Assembly (NCBI GenBank): GCA_023433265.1
Contig: JAEZDR010000162.1
Location: 1 to 44,889, forward strand
DNA length: 44,889 nucleotides
From: Bacteroidota bacterium
Lineage (GTDB): Bacteria > Bacteroidota > Bacteroidia > Chitinophagales > Chitinophagaceae
Direction of reading: 5' to 3'
The notes under the pieces were generated by a model that was not told the DNA's origin, made no database searches, and worked only from the letters and a program-made list of their open reading frames with translations. Positions 15,811 through 25,571 of this stretch are shown here, one piece after another. How positions within the stretch are numbered: the stretch's first letter is position 1; the number at the start of each line of letters is the position of its first letter. Both the position numbers and the translations under genes were made by a program.

Positions 15811-17274
15811 TTAGAAGGCCGGGGTTTTAAAGGCTGGTATATTTACCAGTTGGAGCAACCTCTCTTCGTTTAACCGGACGGCTACCCTTCCTGCGAGCAC
15901 AAGTAAAGCACTTTCCTCTGGATAGGCATACAGCTTAGTGGGAACATTTGCTGCGAGTTCAAATAGAAGCCAAAACTTATCAGGCGAGTCAATTGCCTCT
16001 GGTTTCGTATTATGATTAATAGGCTCTCCAATCATTGCCACCAAACTGTCGTAAACCTTTGGCCATGACACCAAACCATTTGTATTTATGATTGCAGGGA
16101 CGGGCCAGTTGTTTTGTTCGCAGTGTTTCCTGATGTTATTGATTCCTATAAAAGCAAACGAGCTATCGTTCTGGAAAAACTGCTTTACCTCCTCCTGGCT
16201 TTCTGCATATTTGCTTTCAAGGCCACTATATAACATCTTGCGCAGCACTTTGAAAAAGCCTACCGGCCTGTGTTTGGAAATTGGACTTGGCAAACCCTGG
16301 CCAGATGCATCAATTAGAATAAGTCTCTGACTCTCCTTGTGAGGCTTTCGCCTGTATACGTCAACCATGGATTTATAACCGAAGTTGTCAGATACGCCAC
16401 CGTCAATAATGCGTATAAGTGAACTGTCTTTTGTTTGAAAACGGATTTGCATCAATATTCCCGGGAATGAGGCACTTGCTGTAACGCCATAGTGCAGAGG
16501 GATATAATCTGCTCCCCCAATAAAATCTACCTGTGGATGATATAAGCCTGTAACATGAAGGCTGTCCAGAAGAACAGGCACCATGGGAAGCCTGGTATTA
16601 TTTTCATAGAAAGTAGCGTTGGTAATAAAAATGGGGAGAGTGGGTTGTTCCGGGTAAGCTGTGTCTATGAATATGTCGCCTAAGAACAACGTACGGTAAG
16701 GATTACCGCGCATATCATAGCGATTTTCCAGCAATACGCTCCTTCCAATACTATCGATCTCTTGCGCAAGACGCTTGCCCGGCCTAAAAAGATTATGAAT
16801 GAAAACATTTTTGAAAAAAGTAGAGTTTAAATCAATATGAGGCAGGTTATACTTTGCTTCATTGCTTTGATGCCAAATGTGATTAAGGGAAAACGTTTCA
16901 CCATCGCGTGCGTACAGTTGTTGATGGTGTGCGTACTGCGCAATGTAGTAGGCTGCACAAAACCCTCCGCCGGATACGGTAGAAAAATAATCGATTTCAT
17001 TCAGAATGTTTGAGCTGCCTCCCATCCTGAGCTTTTCCAGTTCTAGCATTACGCCAAGCCCAAAAAAAGAAGCACGTGACCCGCCACCTGAAATAGCCAT
17101 CCCTAATTCAAGGTTGGCGTTTTGGCCGTCTCTCAATTGCGGCGATTTGTACCTGGAAAGGTCTAGAGAAAATGGCTCCTTAGTAGGTTTAGCGCTATAG
17201 GGATAAAAGCTTCTTCTGCATGATGTGAAGCACACCACGAAAAGAAGAACTATGATCATCTCGCGCTTTAGCAT
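15811..17274 (-). CDS. Patatin-like phospholipase, lipoprotein
   Basis: About 487 residues from the ATG at 17274 (or 17259). MIIVLLFVVCFTSC is a lipoprotein signal with a clear lipobox. The patatin domain has the oxyanion motif MAISGGGSRASFFG near residue 60, the nucleophile elbow FSTVSGGGFC near residue 98 (the residue two before the Ser is Thr rather than Gly) and the catalytic Asp in IIDGGVSDNFGYKSM near residue 290. The Ser-Asp dyad is therefore complete. It should hydrolyse acyl esters of membrane lipids, anchored in the envelope. A 142-bp gap separates it from the kinase-like gene upstream. Confidence 0.87.
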   Translation of the reverse strand: MLKREMIIVLLFVVCFTSCRRSFYPYSAKPTKEPFSLDLSRYKSPQLRDGQNANLELGMAISGGGSRASFFGLGVMLELEKLRMGGSSNILNEIDYFSTVSGGGFCAAYYIAQYAHHQQLYARDGETFSLNHIWHQSNEAKYNLPHIDLNSTFFKNVFIHNLFRPGKRLAQEIDSIGRSVLLENRYDMRGNPYRTLFLGDIFIDTAYPEQPTLPIFITNATFYENNTRLPMVPVLLDSLHVTGLYHPQVDFIGGADYIPLHYGVTASASFPGILMQIRFQTKDSSLIRIIDGGVSDNFGYKSMVDVYRRKPHKESQRLILIDASGQGLPSPISKHRPVGFFKVLRKMLYSGLESKYAESQEEVKQFFQNDSSFAFIGINNIRKHCEQNNWPVPAIINTNGLVSWPKVYDSLVAMIGEPINHNTKPEAIDSPDKFWLLFELAANVPTKLYAYPEESALLVLAGRVAVRLNEERLLQLVNIPAFKTPAF

Positions 17275-17415
17275 GCTTAAATGTACGAAACCAAGGGTTA
17301 ACAGTTGCCTGTTCTTAAAACCGTTCAGCAGAAGCGACAGACAGGTGAAGCCTTGCGGAAAACTGAGACAAATATTTGATATCAAAGCCTCAGATCTTCA
17401 ACAGAAAACACAAGA

Positions 17416-18516
17416 CTAATCATCTCCATCCAATGTAAATTGTTGCTGCACAAGTCGTAGCGCCTTTCGCAGGGATTGCTTAAGATGAGCTTTGGCCAAC
17501 TGGCCCATAGACCCACAATCTTTATAAAAAGAATTACCGCAATAATCGGCTAGCTCTTGTTTGAGTCTTTCTGTCTTTTCAGTTGTTGAAATAGTGTCTT
17601 TTTCCATAATAGAGTAGAGCTCATAAATGCGCCTTCGCTTCTCATTCAGTCGAATAGCCATCAAGGTTCTCTCCTCAGCCTGGTATTGTTCTATTGAATC
17701 TTTGTTCAGTTGATTTACGGCTATTTCAACAAAGGGATAATTTTCCTTGAAAAACTGGGGCAGGTAAAGACTCTTTCTTCCTTCATAGGCATGCTGGTCA
17801 AAATCAATAGCCCTGATGCGATATTGCACATCCTCAATATCAGGCATAAAACTGATCACAAAATTGTAGCTGCGCATATCACCCAGCAGCTTCACAAAAC
17901 AGCGTTCATTAAACTTTACAAACTCTTTGGCCAGGCGAATTTTATTTGTTTCGGGCCGGTCGAGGTAGTTACGAATAAACACATCACCCGGAATACCAGG
18001 GATATGATCTTCCACCAACGTATTTTGGTGGGTGAAGAATATTATTCGATTAGGCGAAAGAATATGTTCAAGTTCAAGCCCATAAATACGGGATGCATCA
18101 ATCTGTTTTATATAGTAATGATCGTAGTTATCGTTAAACTTATTAATGATGCGTATGCGAAAAGGGTTGGAGTTGCCGAATGTGCAATAATCTATTCTAG
18201 CCACTTCCAGATGTTTTGCAAAGCTCAGGTCACCTTTAGTGCGCAGCAGCGCATACATTTTAATTAATCCATCGCGCACATACTGCCATTCACGCATATC
18301 GTAAAGTGCCTTTTCCCATAGCGTATCGTTTCCGCTTGCATCTTTTATAGGGACTGAGTAAGTGAAGTTGAGCAAATCGTTGTACATAACCGGCAGCTTG
18401 ATTTCCCTCCCTTGGTTACGCAGGTATTGCCTCAATTCCTCATTTGCCGGGAACATAGGCTTCTTGCGTGAAGGATTGTTAGGCTCCCCGCTCCCTTCAA
18501 AGCCGCGCATCATCAT
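17416..18516 (-). CDS. Conserved protein with kinase-like sequence motifs
   Basis: 366 residues, no signal or membrane helix. I do not recognise a named family, but the order of motifs resembles the protein-kinase/aminoglycoside-phosphotransferase fold. Lys137 in HYYIKQID could be the ATP-anchoring lysine and Glu148/150 in YGLELEHIL the helix-C partner. NTLVEDHIPGIPG (165-177) is hinge-like. GDMRSYNFVI has the D-x4-N spacing (Asp213, Asn218) of a catalytic loop, and RAIDFD (Asp238, Asp240) matches a DFG/DxD metal site. Assignment is inference only. It follows the BtuF-like gene by 8 nt, so the two are probably co-transcribed. Starts with three consecutive Met codons. Confidence 0.55.
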   Translation of the reverse strand: MMMRGFEGSGEPNNPSRKKPMFPANEELRQYLRNQGREIKLPVMYNDLLNFTYSVPIKDASGNDTLWEKALYDMREWQYVRDGLIKMYALLRTKGDLSFAKHLEVARIDYCTFGNSNPFRIRIINKFNDNYDHYYIKQIDASRIYGLELEHILSPNRIIFFTHQNTLVEDHIPGIPGDVFIRNYLDRPETNKIRLAKEFVKFNERCFVKLLGDMRSYNFVISFMPDIEDVQYRIRAIDFDQHAYEGRKSLYLPQFFKENYPFVEIAVNQLNKDSIEQYQAEERTLMAIRLNEKRRRIYELYSIMEKDTISTTEKTERLKQELADYCGNSFYKDCGSMGQLAKAHLKQSLRKALRLVQQQFTLDGDD

Positions 18517-18524
18517 AAACTCGC

Positions 18525-19298
18525 TTATTTTGTCTGCAAACTAGCTATCAATGTCGAAAAATAGGCAGGAGCCTGCAATAATCTGCTTCCATACCAACTA
18601 AACATTTCGCCATCAACAAGCAAAACGCGCTGATTTGTAAGTTGCCCCTGTATTGTTTCCAGGTGTTTTTGCCCAAAGGGATAAGGCTCCGAAGAAAGCA
18701 TTACCACGTCGCATTCCTGTAACTGAGTCAGCGATACCATAGGGTAACGTAGTAAATGCTTAAATACATTTGTAAAACCGCAAACATCCAACATGTGATT
18801 AATGAAAGTACCGCCGGCTGCAACCATGTAGGGATCTTGCCAAATAAGGTAAGCAACTTTTAGTCCTTCTGCCGGTTTAATGTTCCGGAAAGCCGACTTT
18901 ATGCCAGCTGCCAACAGATTCGCCTCCACAGATTTACCAGTGAGCAAACCGATATCCATTACCATCGATATAGCCTCGTCTAAATTAGAAACGTCGCTAA
19001 CATATACGTCATAAAACTCTGCCAACGCCTCTACCTGCTCTTTGGTGTTTTCTTCTTTGTTGGCTAACACCAGGTCCGGACCCAGCTTACGAAAAGCCTC
19101 AAGGTCAATATTTTTTGTACCTCCCACGCGCGTTTTCTTCCTCCACCATTCATTGGGATGTATGCAAAATTTAGTAATTCCTATTACTTCATCCTCCAGC
19201 CCTATGTAATGCAGTAACTCTGTTTGAGAAGGTACAATAGATACCATCCTCTTATAGGAGGTGTTTAAGCTTATAAAGTCGCCCTGACGCAATAGCAT
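18525..19298 (-). CDS. BtuF-like helical-backbone metal/cobalamin-binding protein
   Basis: 257 residues. RMVSIVPSQTELLHYIGLEDEVIGIT, TRVGGTKNIDLEAFRKLGPDLVLA, and AYLIWQDPYMVAAGGTFINHMLD follow the class III periplasmic-binding-protein fold used by cobalamin, heme and siderophore ABC importers. No signal peptide is visible (MLLRQGDFISLN), so either the protein acts in the cytoplasm or the true start differs. No permease or ATPase gene is adjacent. It leads a short minus-strand operon with the kinase-like gene 8 nt downstream. Confidence 0.78.
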   Translation of the reverse strand: MLLRQGDFISLNTSYKRMVSIVPSQTELLHYIGLEDEVIGITKFCIHPNEWWRKKTRVGGTKNIDLEAFRKLGPDLVLANKEENTKEQVEALAEFYDVYVSDVSNLDEAISMVMDIGLLTGKSVEANLLAAGIKSAFRNIKPAEGLKVAYLIWQDPYMVAAGGTFINHMLDVCGFTNVFKHLLRYPMVSLTQLQECDVVMLSSEPYPFGQKHLETIQGQLTNQRVLLVDGEMFSWYGSRLLQAPAYFSTLIASLQTK

Positions 19299-19391
19299 AG
19301 CAAAAAATGGACTGCAATACTAAACCAGATTTTTTGCTTTATTGGGAATGCATGCGAGGATAGTGTCACGAAACTTTTCCTTAATTAGAAA

Positions 19392-19414
19392 AGCCACCTT
19401 TCGGTGGCTATTCT
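19392..19414 (-). terminator. Terminator of the large T9SS cargo gene
   Basis: AGCCACC (19392-19398) and GGTGGCT (19403-19409) form a perfect 7-bp stem with a TTTC loop. Read on the minus strand it is followed by TTTTCTAATT, 25 nt after the stop codon of the gene at 19434-22625. Confidence 0.8.
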
Positions 19415-19433
19415 ACTTTTCTTAGACGTATTG

Positions 19434-22400
19434 TTATTTAATAATAATTCGCTCTGTTTCATATTTAACATCGTTACCCCGCATTGTAAGCAGGAAAACG
19501 CTACCCGACCCATACTTATTTCCGGTATTAACTGCAATGACGTTGCTTCCCACTTTAGCATCTACACGCTGTGAGTGAACTACCCTGCCACTGAGGTCCA
19601 CAATCTGTAGTTGCAATGTCCGTTCGCTATCGCTGTCAAACCTGCATTCAAATGTTGCGGTTACCGGGTTTGGCGCTACAGTCAGCTTCTTCGACTGCAA
19701 CTTCCGAAAGGCTACCACTTCCTTCTTTGAGAAAGCGATATTGTTGACGAATAGATACAAGTCTTCTGTTCTTCCTCCCTTAGCTGAGAAACTAAACATG
19801 ATGTGAGTGACATCAGAGGGATCAATTGTTTCTGCGTAAGCATCAGAGTAGAAGTCTTCAAGGCTAACAGCATACTCCTTACCTCCGTTAGGAAGGTTCA
19901 TGACCATCTTGTACTGGTGTTTGAAATTACTAATGCCCTGTTTTATAAGATAAATGGTTACCGTACCTTTTCCCTCAGAATAGAAGTTGAGCGACTTGAA
20001 AGCAGATAAGTCAACAGGTTCTGCACCGCCCCTTATTGATTTGTATGCTATGATATAATCGTTGGTGGTAGCCTTCAAAGAAAGTCCTCTATAAACAGGA
20101 TATTCATCATCCTGGTATACCCGACTGTTGTTATTGATGGGGTTATTCTGGTTTATATCTGTGTTAGCTTCCACATAATCGAGGCCCCAGTTTCCATCAG
20201 CCATATAAAACTCATCTTCTATTTTATTGCCGATAAGCATGCGACCTTCGTATTCGTACCCGTCACGGATAGCAAGGGAAACCGTATTGATACCTGCATT
20301 CAACGTAAGCAATTCTTCGCGTGTTCCGTAGTTGGCCTTTTCATTTACTCTCTCATCAAAAACTAATGTTGCTGTTCCAGCTTGTTTAGCAAAAATCTGT
20401 AGTACAAGGTTCTCCTTCACTCTCTCGCCATAAGCCACATACACATTCGGCATGTCTGCGTTATCGGATTGAACTAACGGACGGTTTGCTGTGAGATTCC
20501 ATACAATATCGGCTACTAGCTTATATACATAATCCGGCTGTTTAGCCCAAACTTGGAATGCATATAAGGTATCGTCCTGGTGGAACGATGATACTGCCCA
20601 GTTTGTTTGCAATGCATAGTGTGGTCGACCGGCCTTCTTACCAGCAACAAAAGAAACTACATATTCAATTGTCTTATTAGGCTGTAATAGTTCAAATCGT
20701 GTAAAATGGTACCCTGCAAGGTTAATGGAACGTAATCCTATCAGTTTAGCTCCTTTAAACCTGTCGCAGGCAGCCTTTGTGTGGTTGTAAGCTTTACCAT
20801 AGGTTTTAATTCCAAGAACTACCGCCTTAGCTTTGTTATTCCGCACAAAATCTATTGAAAGCACCTCTTTGGCGGTCGTCAGATTAAGCAAGTCGTTTGG
20901 TGAAGTAACCTTAACCTGGTCGCCTGGCTCAAGTGCTTTAGGAACCATATCATACAACTCCTGCCCTGTTGTTTTCAGGTAAACATTCTCTTCCCAATCC
21001 GGAAACTTACTATAATCGATAGTAGCTACATAGCCATTCTTTACCCGTTGGTAATTGCGTTTTGAAACCTTATCTCCAAGACTACGGCTTTCTAGTCCTC
21101 CGTTATTGCCTCCGCTGATCCCATCACTAGTAACTATCACTTCCAGCGAATCTTTGTTGGTACAGCCCATGCTTGTTGCAGCATCCAGGTAAACCATATA
21201 CGCCCCTATAGCGCCGTATGTCTTAGAAGGCACCATTACTGAGGAACTACTACCGTCGCCAAAAGACCATTCATACAGGAAATTAGCCTGCCCCTGCAAT
21301 GGAGTAAATGTAAATGCGTTTCCCGTTAAATCCTGGGTGGTATCGTTTGCCGAAAAGGCTGCATTTGGGCTTTCTAATACGGTTACAGTCGTTGTACTCG
21401 TATCGCTGCCACCAGCATTCGTAGCGATAAGTGTTACCACATAATCACCAGCAGAGGAATACGATTTAACAGGTGATTGTAAAGAAGACAAGGTGCCATC
21501 GCCAAAACTCCACTGGTATGACACAGGAGTGTTGCCCGTGGTTGTGTTAGTAAATGTAAAGCCATTACCAATGTAGCATAATGTATCGTTGTTAACTGTG
21601 AAAGAAGCGGTGGGCGCGGTGACGCAGAGATTAACCTCGCCACTGAAAGGTTCGTCATAAAAGACAGTATTTGAGGACACTACTAGTTCCTTCACCGCTA
21701 CCTGTCCAACTACATTGGTGTTTGACCCGAGGGTTAGTTTTGCAGAAGGAGCAAAAACAGACCCCACAATTGTGCCTGTATTAAATGTAAGGTCGGTGGC
21801 ATTGTGAAAATTGATTATACCATACTTGTAAAGGGGGCCATTAATTATGGTTGGTATGGTGTAAGCTCCTGGATTATCCACGTTTAATACCACCATGTGT
21901 GTAACGCTTGAGTTTGGAGAAAAGTACAAGTTTTGTACTGCGCTAAGAACGCTACCTTGAATATTGAGCACGTTGATGCCTGGGTTTAGCTCAACAATCA
22001 CGTTTTTGCCAGCGGCATCTGCCGGTGAGATTACCTGGTTATTCGAGCTGTTTCTTAACACAACATTGGTAGTACAAGCCGCCATTGCAAGCGAGTTTGC
22101 CTGCAAAGAATCAAAGGCAGCTTCAAAGTCTAGTACATCTTCACATACGGGGTTATTGGTTGCGCTCACACCAGGCGGCATCATCATTTGAAGGCGAGGC
22201 ACGGAGAGGTAATCAATCCCGGATGGAGTAATGCGAAGCTCGGGACTAAAATATGGATTCGTGTACCAAACCGTTACATTAGAACAGTCGCCTACTTTTA
22301 CATTGATAGCCTTGGTAACATAAATGTTTTTGTTGCTTGCTGAAGCTTCAAAATTGATTTTCTTATCTACAACTAAAGCAGTATTTAATCCTCCCAACTG

Positions 22401-22625
22401 AAAAGAGGAATTTGAACCGTCGACTACCAAAGGCGAACTATTAGTACAATTAAGATTCCCCCCGACGGCAAGCGCTCCTTGAAATGTTGCCGCACCAATT
22501 GTAGCATCATTTTTTGTGAAGACGGAAAAGCCTTTTATAGGCGAAAATGGATTTTGTTGGGCTATGGTAGCAGATGTTAGCAGACAGGACATCAGCCACA
22601 GAACGAAGCAGGGTATAGCTCTCAT
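19434..22625 (-). CDS. T9SS-sorted surface protein with choice-of-anchor A and PKD domains
   Basis: About 1063 residues from the ATG at 22625, which opens a clean signal peptide (MRAIPCFVLWLMSCLLTSA); the longer frame to 22832 reads through a neighbouring gene on the same strand and is rejected. Residues ~25-335 resemble the choice-of-anchor A (adhesin-like) domain, beginning NPFSPIKGFSVFTKND. Two PKD domains follow (~337-415 and ~418-500), each with WSFGDG. A long central region (~530-980) has beta-sandwich character without a recognised family. The C-terminus, from LTVAPNPVTATFECRFD to TERIIIK, is a type A T9SS sorting domain that directs secretion and surface attachment. Adhesion or a structural surface role is likely. 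Confidence 0.85.
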   Translation of the reverse strand: MRAIPCFVLWLMSCLLTSATIAQQNPFSPIKGFSVFTKNDATIGAATFQGALAVGGNLNCTNSSPLVVDGSNSSFQLGGLNTALVVDKKINFEASASNKNIYVTKAINVKVGDCSNVTVWYTNPYFSPELRITPSGIDYLSVPRLQMMMPPGVSATNNPVCEDVLDFEAAFDSLQANSLAMAACTTNVVLRNSSNNQVISPADAAGKNVIVELNPGINVLNIQGSVLSAVQNLYFSPNSSVTHMVVLNVDNPGAYTIPTIINGPLYKYGIINFHNATDLTFNTGTIVGSVFAPSAKLTLGSNTNVVGQVAVKELVVSSNTVFYDEPFSGEVNLCVTAPTASFTVNNDTLCYIGNGFTFTNTTTGNTPVSYQWSFGDGTLSSLQSPVKSYSSAGDYVVTLIATNAGGSDTSTTTVTVLESPNAAFSANDTTQDLTGNAFTFTPLQGQANFLYEWSFGDGSSSSVMVPSKTYGAIGAYMVYLDAATSMGCTNKDSLEVIVTSDGISGGNNGGLESRSLGDKVSKRNYQRVKNGYVATIDYSKFPDWEENVYLKTTGQELYDMVPKALEPGDQVKVTSPNDLLNLTTAKEVLSIDFVRNNKAKAVVLGIKTYGKAYNHTKAACDRFKGAKLIGLRSINLAGYHFTRFELLQPNKTIEYVVSFVAGKKAGRPHYALQTNWAVSSFHQDDTLYAFQVWAKQPDYVYKLVADIVWNLTANRPLVQSDNADMPNVYVAYGERVKENLVLQIFAKQAGTATLVFDERVNEKANYGTREELLTLNAGINTVSLAIRDGYEYEGRMLIGNKIEDEFYMADGNWGLDYVEANTDINQNNPINNNSRVYQDDEYPVYRGLSLKATTNDYIIAYKSIRGGAEPVDLSAFKSLNFYSEGKGTVTIYLIKQGISNFKHQYKMVMNLPNGGKEYAVSLEDFYSDAYAETIDPSDVTHIMFSFSAKGGRTEDLYLFVNNIAFSKKEVVAFRKLQSKKLTVAPNPVTATFECRFDSDSERTLQLQIVDLSGRVVHSQRVDAKVGSNVIAVNTGNKYGSGSVFLLTMRGNDVKYETERIIIK

Positions 22626-22696
22626 AAAAGCAGGATTAGAAGCCAAACGTATGAGAAATACTGATACGCTAAGATTAAATAACTGATTATCAACAA

Positions 22697-22720
22697 AAAA
22701 GGGGGAAAAATCCCCCTTTT
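22697..22720 (-). terminator. Terminator of the small hydrophilic protein gene
   Basis: AAAAGGGGG (22697-22705) pairs perfectly with CCCCCTTTT (22712-22720) across a 6-nt loop. On the minus strand it is followed by a T run, 12 nt after the stop codon at 22732-22734. Confidence 0.85.
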
Positions 22721-22731
22721 GGAAAGTTTGT

Positions 22732-22905
22732 TTAACTTTTTGACTTACGGCTTCGCACATTCTTCTCATTATGTGTAACATCGTCGCCTTTAGTATCGTA
22801 TTCTTCGTTCTTCCGGCTGTCAAGGTTATCACGTATTTCTGGTCTTGGCTTGTGACTCATGCCTTGTTTACTCTGCGCATTATTCTGACTTCTGGATTGT
22901 TTCAT
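22732..22905 (-). CDS. Small conserved hydrophilic protein (57 aa)
   Basis: Starts at the ATG at 22905 and ends with TAA at 22732. The protein begins MKQSRSQNNAQSKQG and contains RDNLDSRKNEE and TKGDDVTHNEK, a pattern I know from small, highly charged, probably disordered proteins of Chitinophagaceae and relatives. Composition is dominated by Lys, Arg, Asn, Asp, Glu and Ser, with no hydrophobic core or Cys. Support for a real gene comes from AGGAG upstream of the start (minus strand) and a strong terminator 12 nt after the stop. It lies upstream of the T9SS cargo gene but is terminated separately. Function unknown. Confidence 0.72.
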   Translation of the reverse strand: MKQSRSQNNAQSKQGMSHKPRPEIRDNLDSRKNEEYDTKGDDVTHNEKNVRSRKSKS

Positions 22906-23058
22906 AACTATTTGCTTTTTCTCCTAAAAGAATTGAAAATACTATGCCGCCACTTCCGGAATCCGTTAACGAAACACGAAAGCGTTGGTGTGTAAAATGC
23001 AACAACAGTTGATGGCTTGGTAAGGTTTTAGCAATTTACTGAATGAAAGGAATTTTAT

Positions 23059-23523
23059 ATGGAGAACAAACCATTGCCTGATAAGTTTCAAAGCCTGAGA
23101 TCGCTTGCCAAGTTTATGGATGCGCAATTCAGAATACCCGGCACCAACATACGCTTTGGGTTAGATGGTTTATTGGGACTGATTCCCGGCTTTGGCGACG
23201 TATCCACTTTTGCCGTATCCGGATACTTACTATGGCTTATGGCAAACAATGGTGCCAGCGGCTATGTATTGGCCCGTATGGCACTGAATATTATGATTGA
23301 CTCACTGTTAGGTTCTATCCCCATCATCGGCGACCTGTTCGATATTGCTTTTAAGGCCAATATGCGAAATATGAAGCTGCTGGAAGAGCATTACCGCGAA
23401 GGCAGGCATAGGGGCGGCGCCTGGAAGGTAGTAGTACCCGTATTGATAGTGGTACTACTGTTTGTAGCGTTTACTATTTGGATTCTTTACCAGCTTTGGG
23501 GCCTTATTGTGAGCTGGTTTTAG
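23059..23523 (+). CDS. DUF4112 family membrane protein
   Basis: 154 residues. The conserved block LDGLLGLIPGFGDVSTFAVS with DSLLGSIPIIGDLFDIAFKAN defines DUF4112. There are hydrophobic segments at about 40-60, 75-100 and 120-145 (VVPVLIVVLLFVAFTIWIL), so it should be an inner-membrane protein. Function is not known for the family. Its stop codon overlaps the stop codon of convergent ispG by 3 nt at 23520-23523. Confidence 0.85.
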   Translation: MENKPLPDKFQSLRSLAKFMDAQFRIPGTNIRFGLDGLLGLIPGFGDVSTFAVSGYLLWLMANNGASGYVLARMALNIMIDSLLGSIPIIGDLFDIAFKANMRNMKLLEEHYREGRHRGGAWKVVVPVLIVVLLFVAFTIWILYQLWGLIVSWF

Positions 23524-25571
23524 GCCAATGTAGCTTCGGCAGTTGCAAGAGGGGGCTCTACCCATGCATTGTTCTCCTTGATAAGATTGATAAGTTCTTC
23601 CACAGCAACGGTATCATCGATATTGCGCTTCACAATCTCCTTACCCTTGTACAAGGTTATCTTGCCCGGGCCACTACCTACATAACCAAAGTCAGCATCG
23701 GCCATTTCGCCAGGGCCGTTTACAATGCAACCCATGATAGCAATCTTTACCCCTTTGAGATGGTTGGTAACTGCCCTGATCTTAGCCGTAGTTTCCTGCA
23801 GGTCGAAAAGTGTTCTGCCGCAGGACGGGCAGGATATGTATTCTGTTTTAGAAATTCTTGTGCGTGTAGCTTGCAGTATGCTAAAGGCTGTTGAGTTAAT
23901 AAACTGTTCAATAGTAGCGTTTGCGCTATAATTTCTACCTGATACGTTTACGGTAGCAAGTTGTTCATCGTAACTGTTGTGATTCATGCCAAGGCAAATG
24001 CCATCGCCCATACCATCCAATAGCAGAGCGCCGCATTGGCTTGAGTAATGTATCAGGTGCTCGTCAGTGGATGTGAAATGACTATCAACAATTAAAATAA
24101 CAGGGTTATCTACCCTCCTGTTCATCATCTCAATAAACATCCTGCGAACGGCAGCCATGCCATGTTCGTTTGTACTGCTTAAGCATAGCACGGCGGTTTT
24201 GTCTTCCGCCACTTTTTGAAGAAAAGAATAATCTTGCACCGGCCTTTCCTCATTAAAACAATCAATCATCACGAAGTTCATCACTTCGCTACGGGGGCTA
24301 CCCTCTTCGTCGTAGCCTTTGTCCTGGAAGATGGGAAAGTATTTTGTTTTGTCTGTTGCCTCTAGCCAGGTTGCCGGGTATGTAATTACTTTCAATGTTC
24401 CGGGCAGGGCAAATGCAGGAAGGTTATGCCCGGTGAATATGTAGTCGGCTGCTGTATCTGACATTGTCCATTTGTCCGTAACTACATTATAGGTATAACC
24501 TACACTTCTCAAAGACTCGGGGGTGATGGCTTTCAGGTGCGACAGGTCGGCAACTACTACAGGAACATTTGTACCTCCAATATTTCCCGCTGCAAAGCTT
24601 GGTCTCCGCCTGTACTCAAAAGGTGAATAAGGCAGTGAATGAACGTCTGGAATAAAAGCACTCTCCCTTTCACGTTTGGCAGCGTTAAGGATATCGTATC
24701 TTTTTACAAGATGCTGACAAACGGGTATTTCAAACTCAGGATCCTCGGTAAGTGAAACCCTTATAGTGTCTCCTATTCCATCTTCCAGCAAAGTGCCAAT
24801 GCCGGCAGCGCTTTTAACGCGTCCATCTTCTCCGTCGCCTGCTTCAGTTACGCCAAGATGCAGCGGGTAACACTCGTTAAACTCTTCAAACATTTTCGCA
24901 ATCAGCATGCGGTAAGCCTGTACCATTACCTGCGGGTTGCTGCTCTTCATGCTGAGCACTATGTTATGATAATTGAGGTTGCGTGCTATTCTTAAGAACT
25001 CCATAGCACTCTCCACCATTCCCATCGGTGTATCGCCGTACCTGCTCATGATGCGATCGCTAAGGGAACCATGATTTGTACCAATACGCATAGCAGTGCC
25101 ATACTCCTTACATATCTTAACAAGGGGGCTAAAACGCTCAGCAATCCTTTCAACTTCTTCTATATAATCAGCGTCAGTGTATTCGATTAACTCAAACTTC
25201 TTCTTATCTACATAATTGCCTGGGTTCACCCTCACCTTTTCAATAATTCTTGCTGCTACTTCAGCGGCATTTGGCGTGAAGTGAATGTCGGCGACAAGAG
25301 GCGTTGTATACCCTCTTTTGCGAAGCTCCTTCTTAATATTAAGCAGGTTTTCAGCTTCTTTTTTACTGGGGGCCGTAATACGCACCAGCTCAGCGCCTGC
25401 TTCTATACACCTGATGGTTTGCTCTACCGTAGCCAGCGTGTTCATGGTATCGGTAGTGGTCATTGTTTGTACCCTGATAGGATGATGGTTGCCCAATAAC
25501 AGGTCCCCTATTTTTACCTCCCTCGTGGCTAATCGTTTATATTGCGAAACACTCTCGGCGTACAGTTGCAT
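23520..25571 (-). CDS. ispG: 4-hydroxy-3-methylbut-2-enyl-diphosphate synthase, long form
   Basis: About 683 residues. The N-terminal TIM barrel (VKIGDLLLGNHHPIRVQTMT, RITAPSKKEAENL, RVNPGNYVDKKKFE) and the C-terminal Fe-S domain (ISCPSCGRTLFDLQETT, AIMGCIVNGPGEMADADFGYVG) flank an extra central domain (~residues 345-570), as in the plant, Chlamydia and Bacteroidota form. Three cysteines (CPSC pair plus MGC) bind the 4Fe-4S cluster. The enzyme makes HMBPP from MEcPP in the MEP isoprenoid pathway. The frame extends to 25646, but the ATG at 25571 gives the normal N-terminus. The gene stands alone. Confidence 0.96.
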   Translation of the reverse strand: MQLYAESVSQYKRLATREVKIGDLLLGNHHPIRVQTMTTTDTMNTLATVEQTIRCIEAGAELVRITAPSKKEAENLLNIKKELRKRGYTTPLVADIHFTPNAAEVAARIIEKVRVNPGNYVDKKKFELIEYTDADYIEEVERIAERFSPLVKICKEYGTAMRIGTNHGSLSDRIMSRYGDTPMGMVESAMEFLRIARNLNYHNIVLSMKSSNPQVMVQAYRMLIAKMFEEFNECYPLHLGVTEAGDGEDGRVKSAAGIGTLLEDGIGDTIRVSLTEDPEFEIPVCQHLVKRYDILNAAKRERESAFIPDVHSLPYSPFEYRRRPSFAAGNIGGTNVPVVVADLSHLKAITPESLRSVGYTYNVVTDKWTMSDTAADYIFTGHNLPAFALPGTLKVITYPATWLEATDKTKYFPIFQDKGYDEEGSPRSEVMNFVMIDCFNEERPVQDYSFLQKVAEDKTAVLCLSSTNEHGMAAVRRMFIEMMNRRVDNPVILIVDSHFTSTDEHLIHYSSQCGALLLDGMGDGICLGMNHNSYDEQLATVNVSGRNYSANATIEQFINSTAFSILQATRTRISKTEYISCPSCGRTLFDLQETTAKIRAVTNHLKGVKIAIMGCIVNGPGEMADADFGYVGSGPGKITLYKGKEIVKRNIDDTVAVEELINLIKENNAWVEPPLATAEATLA

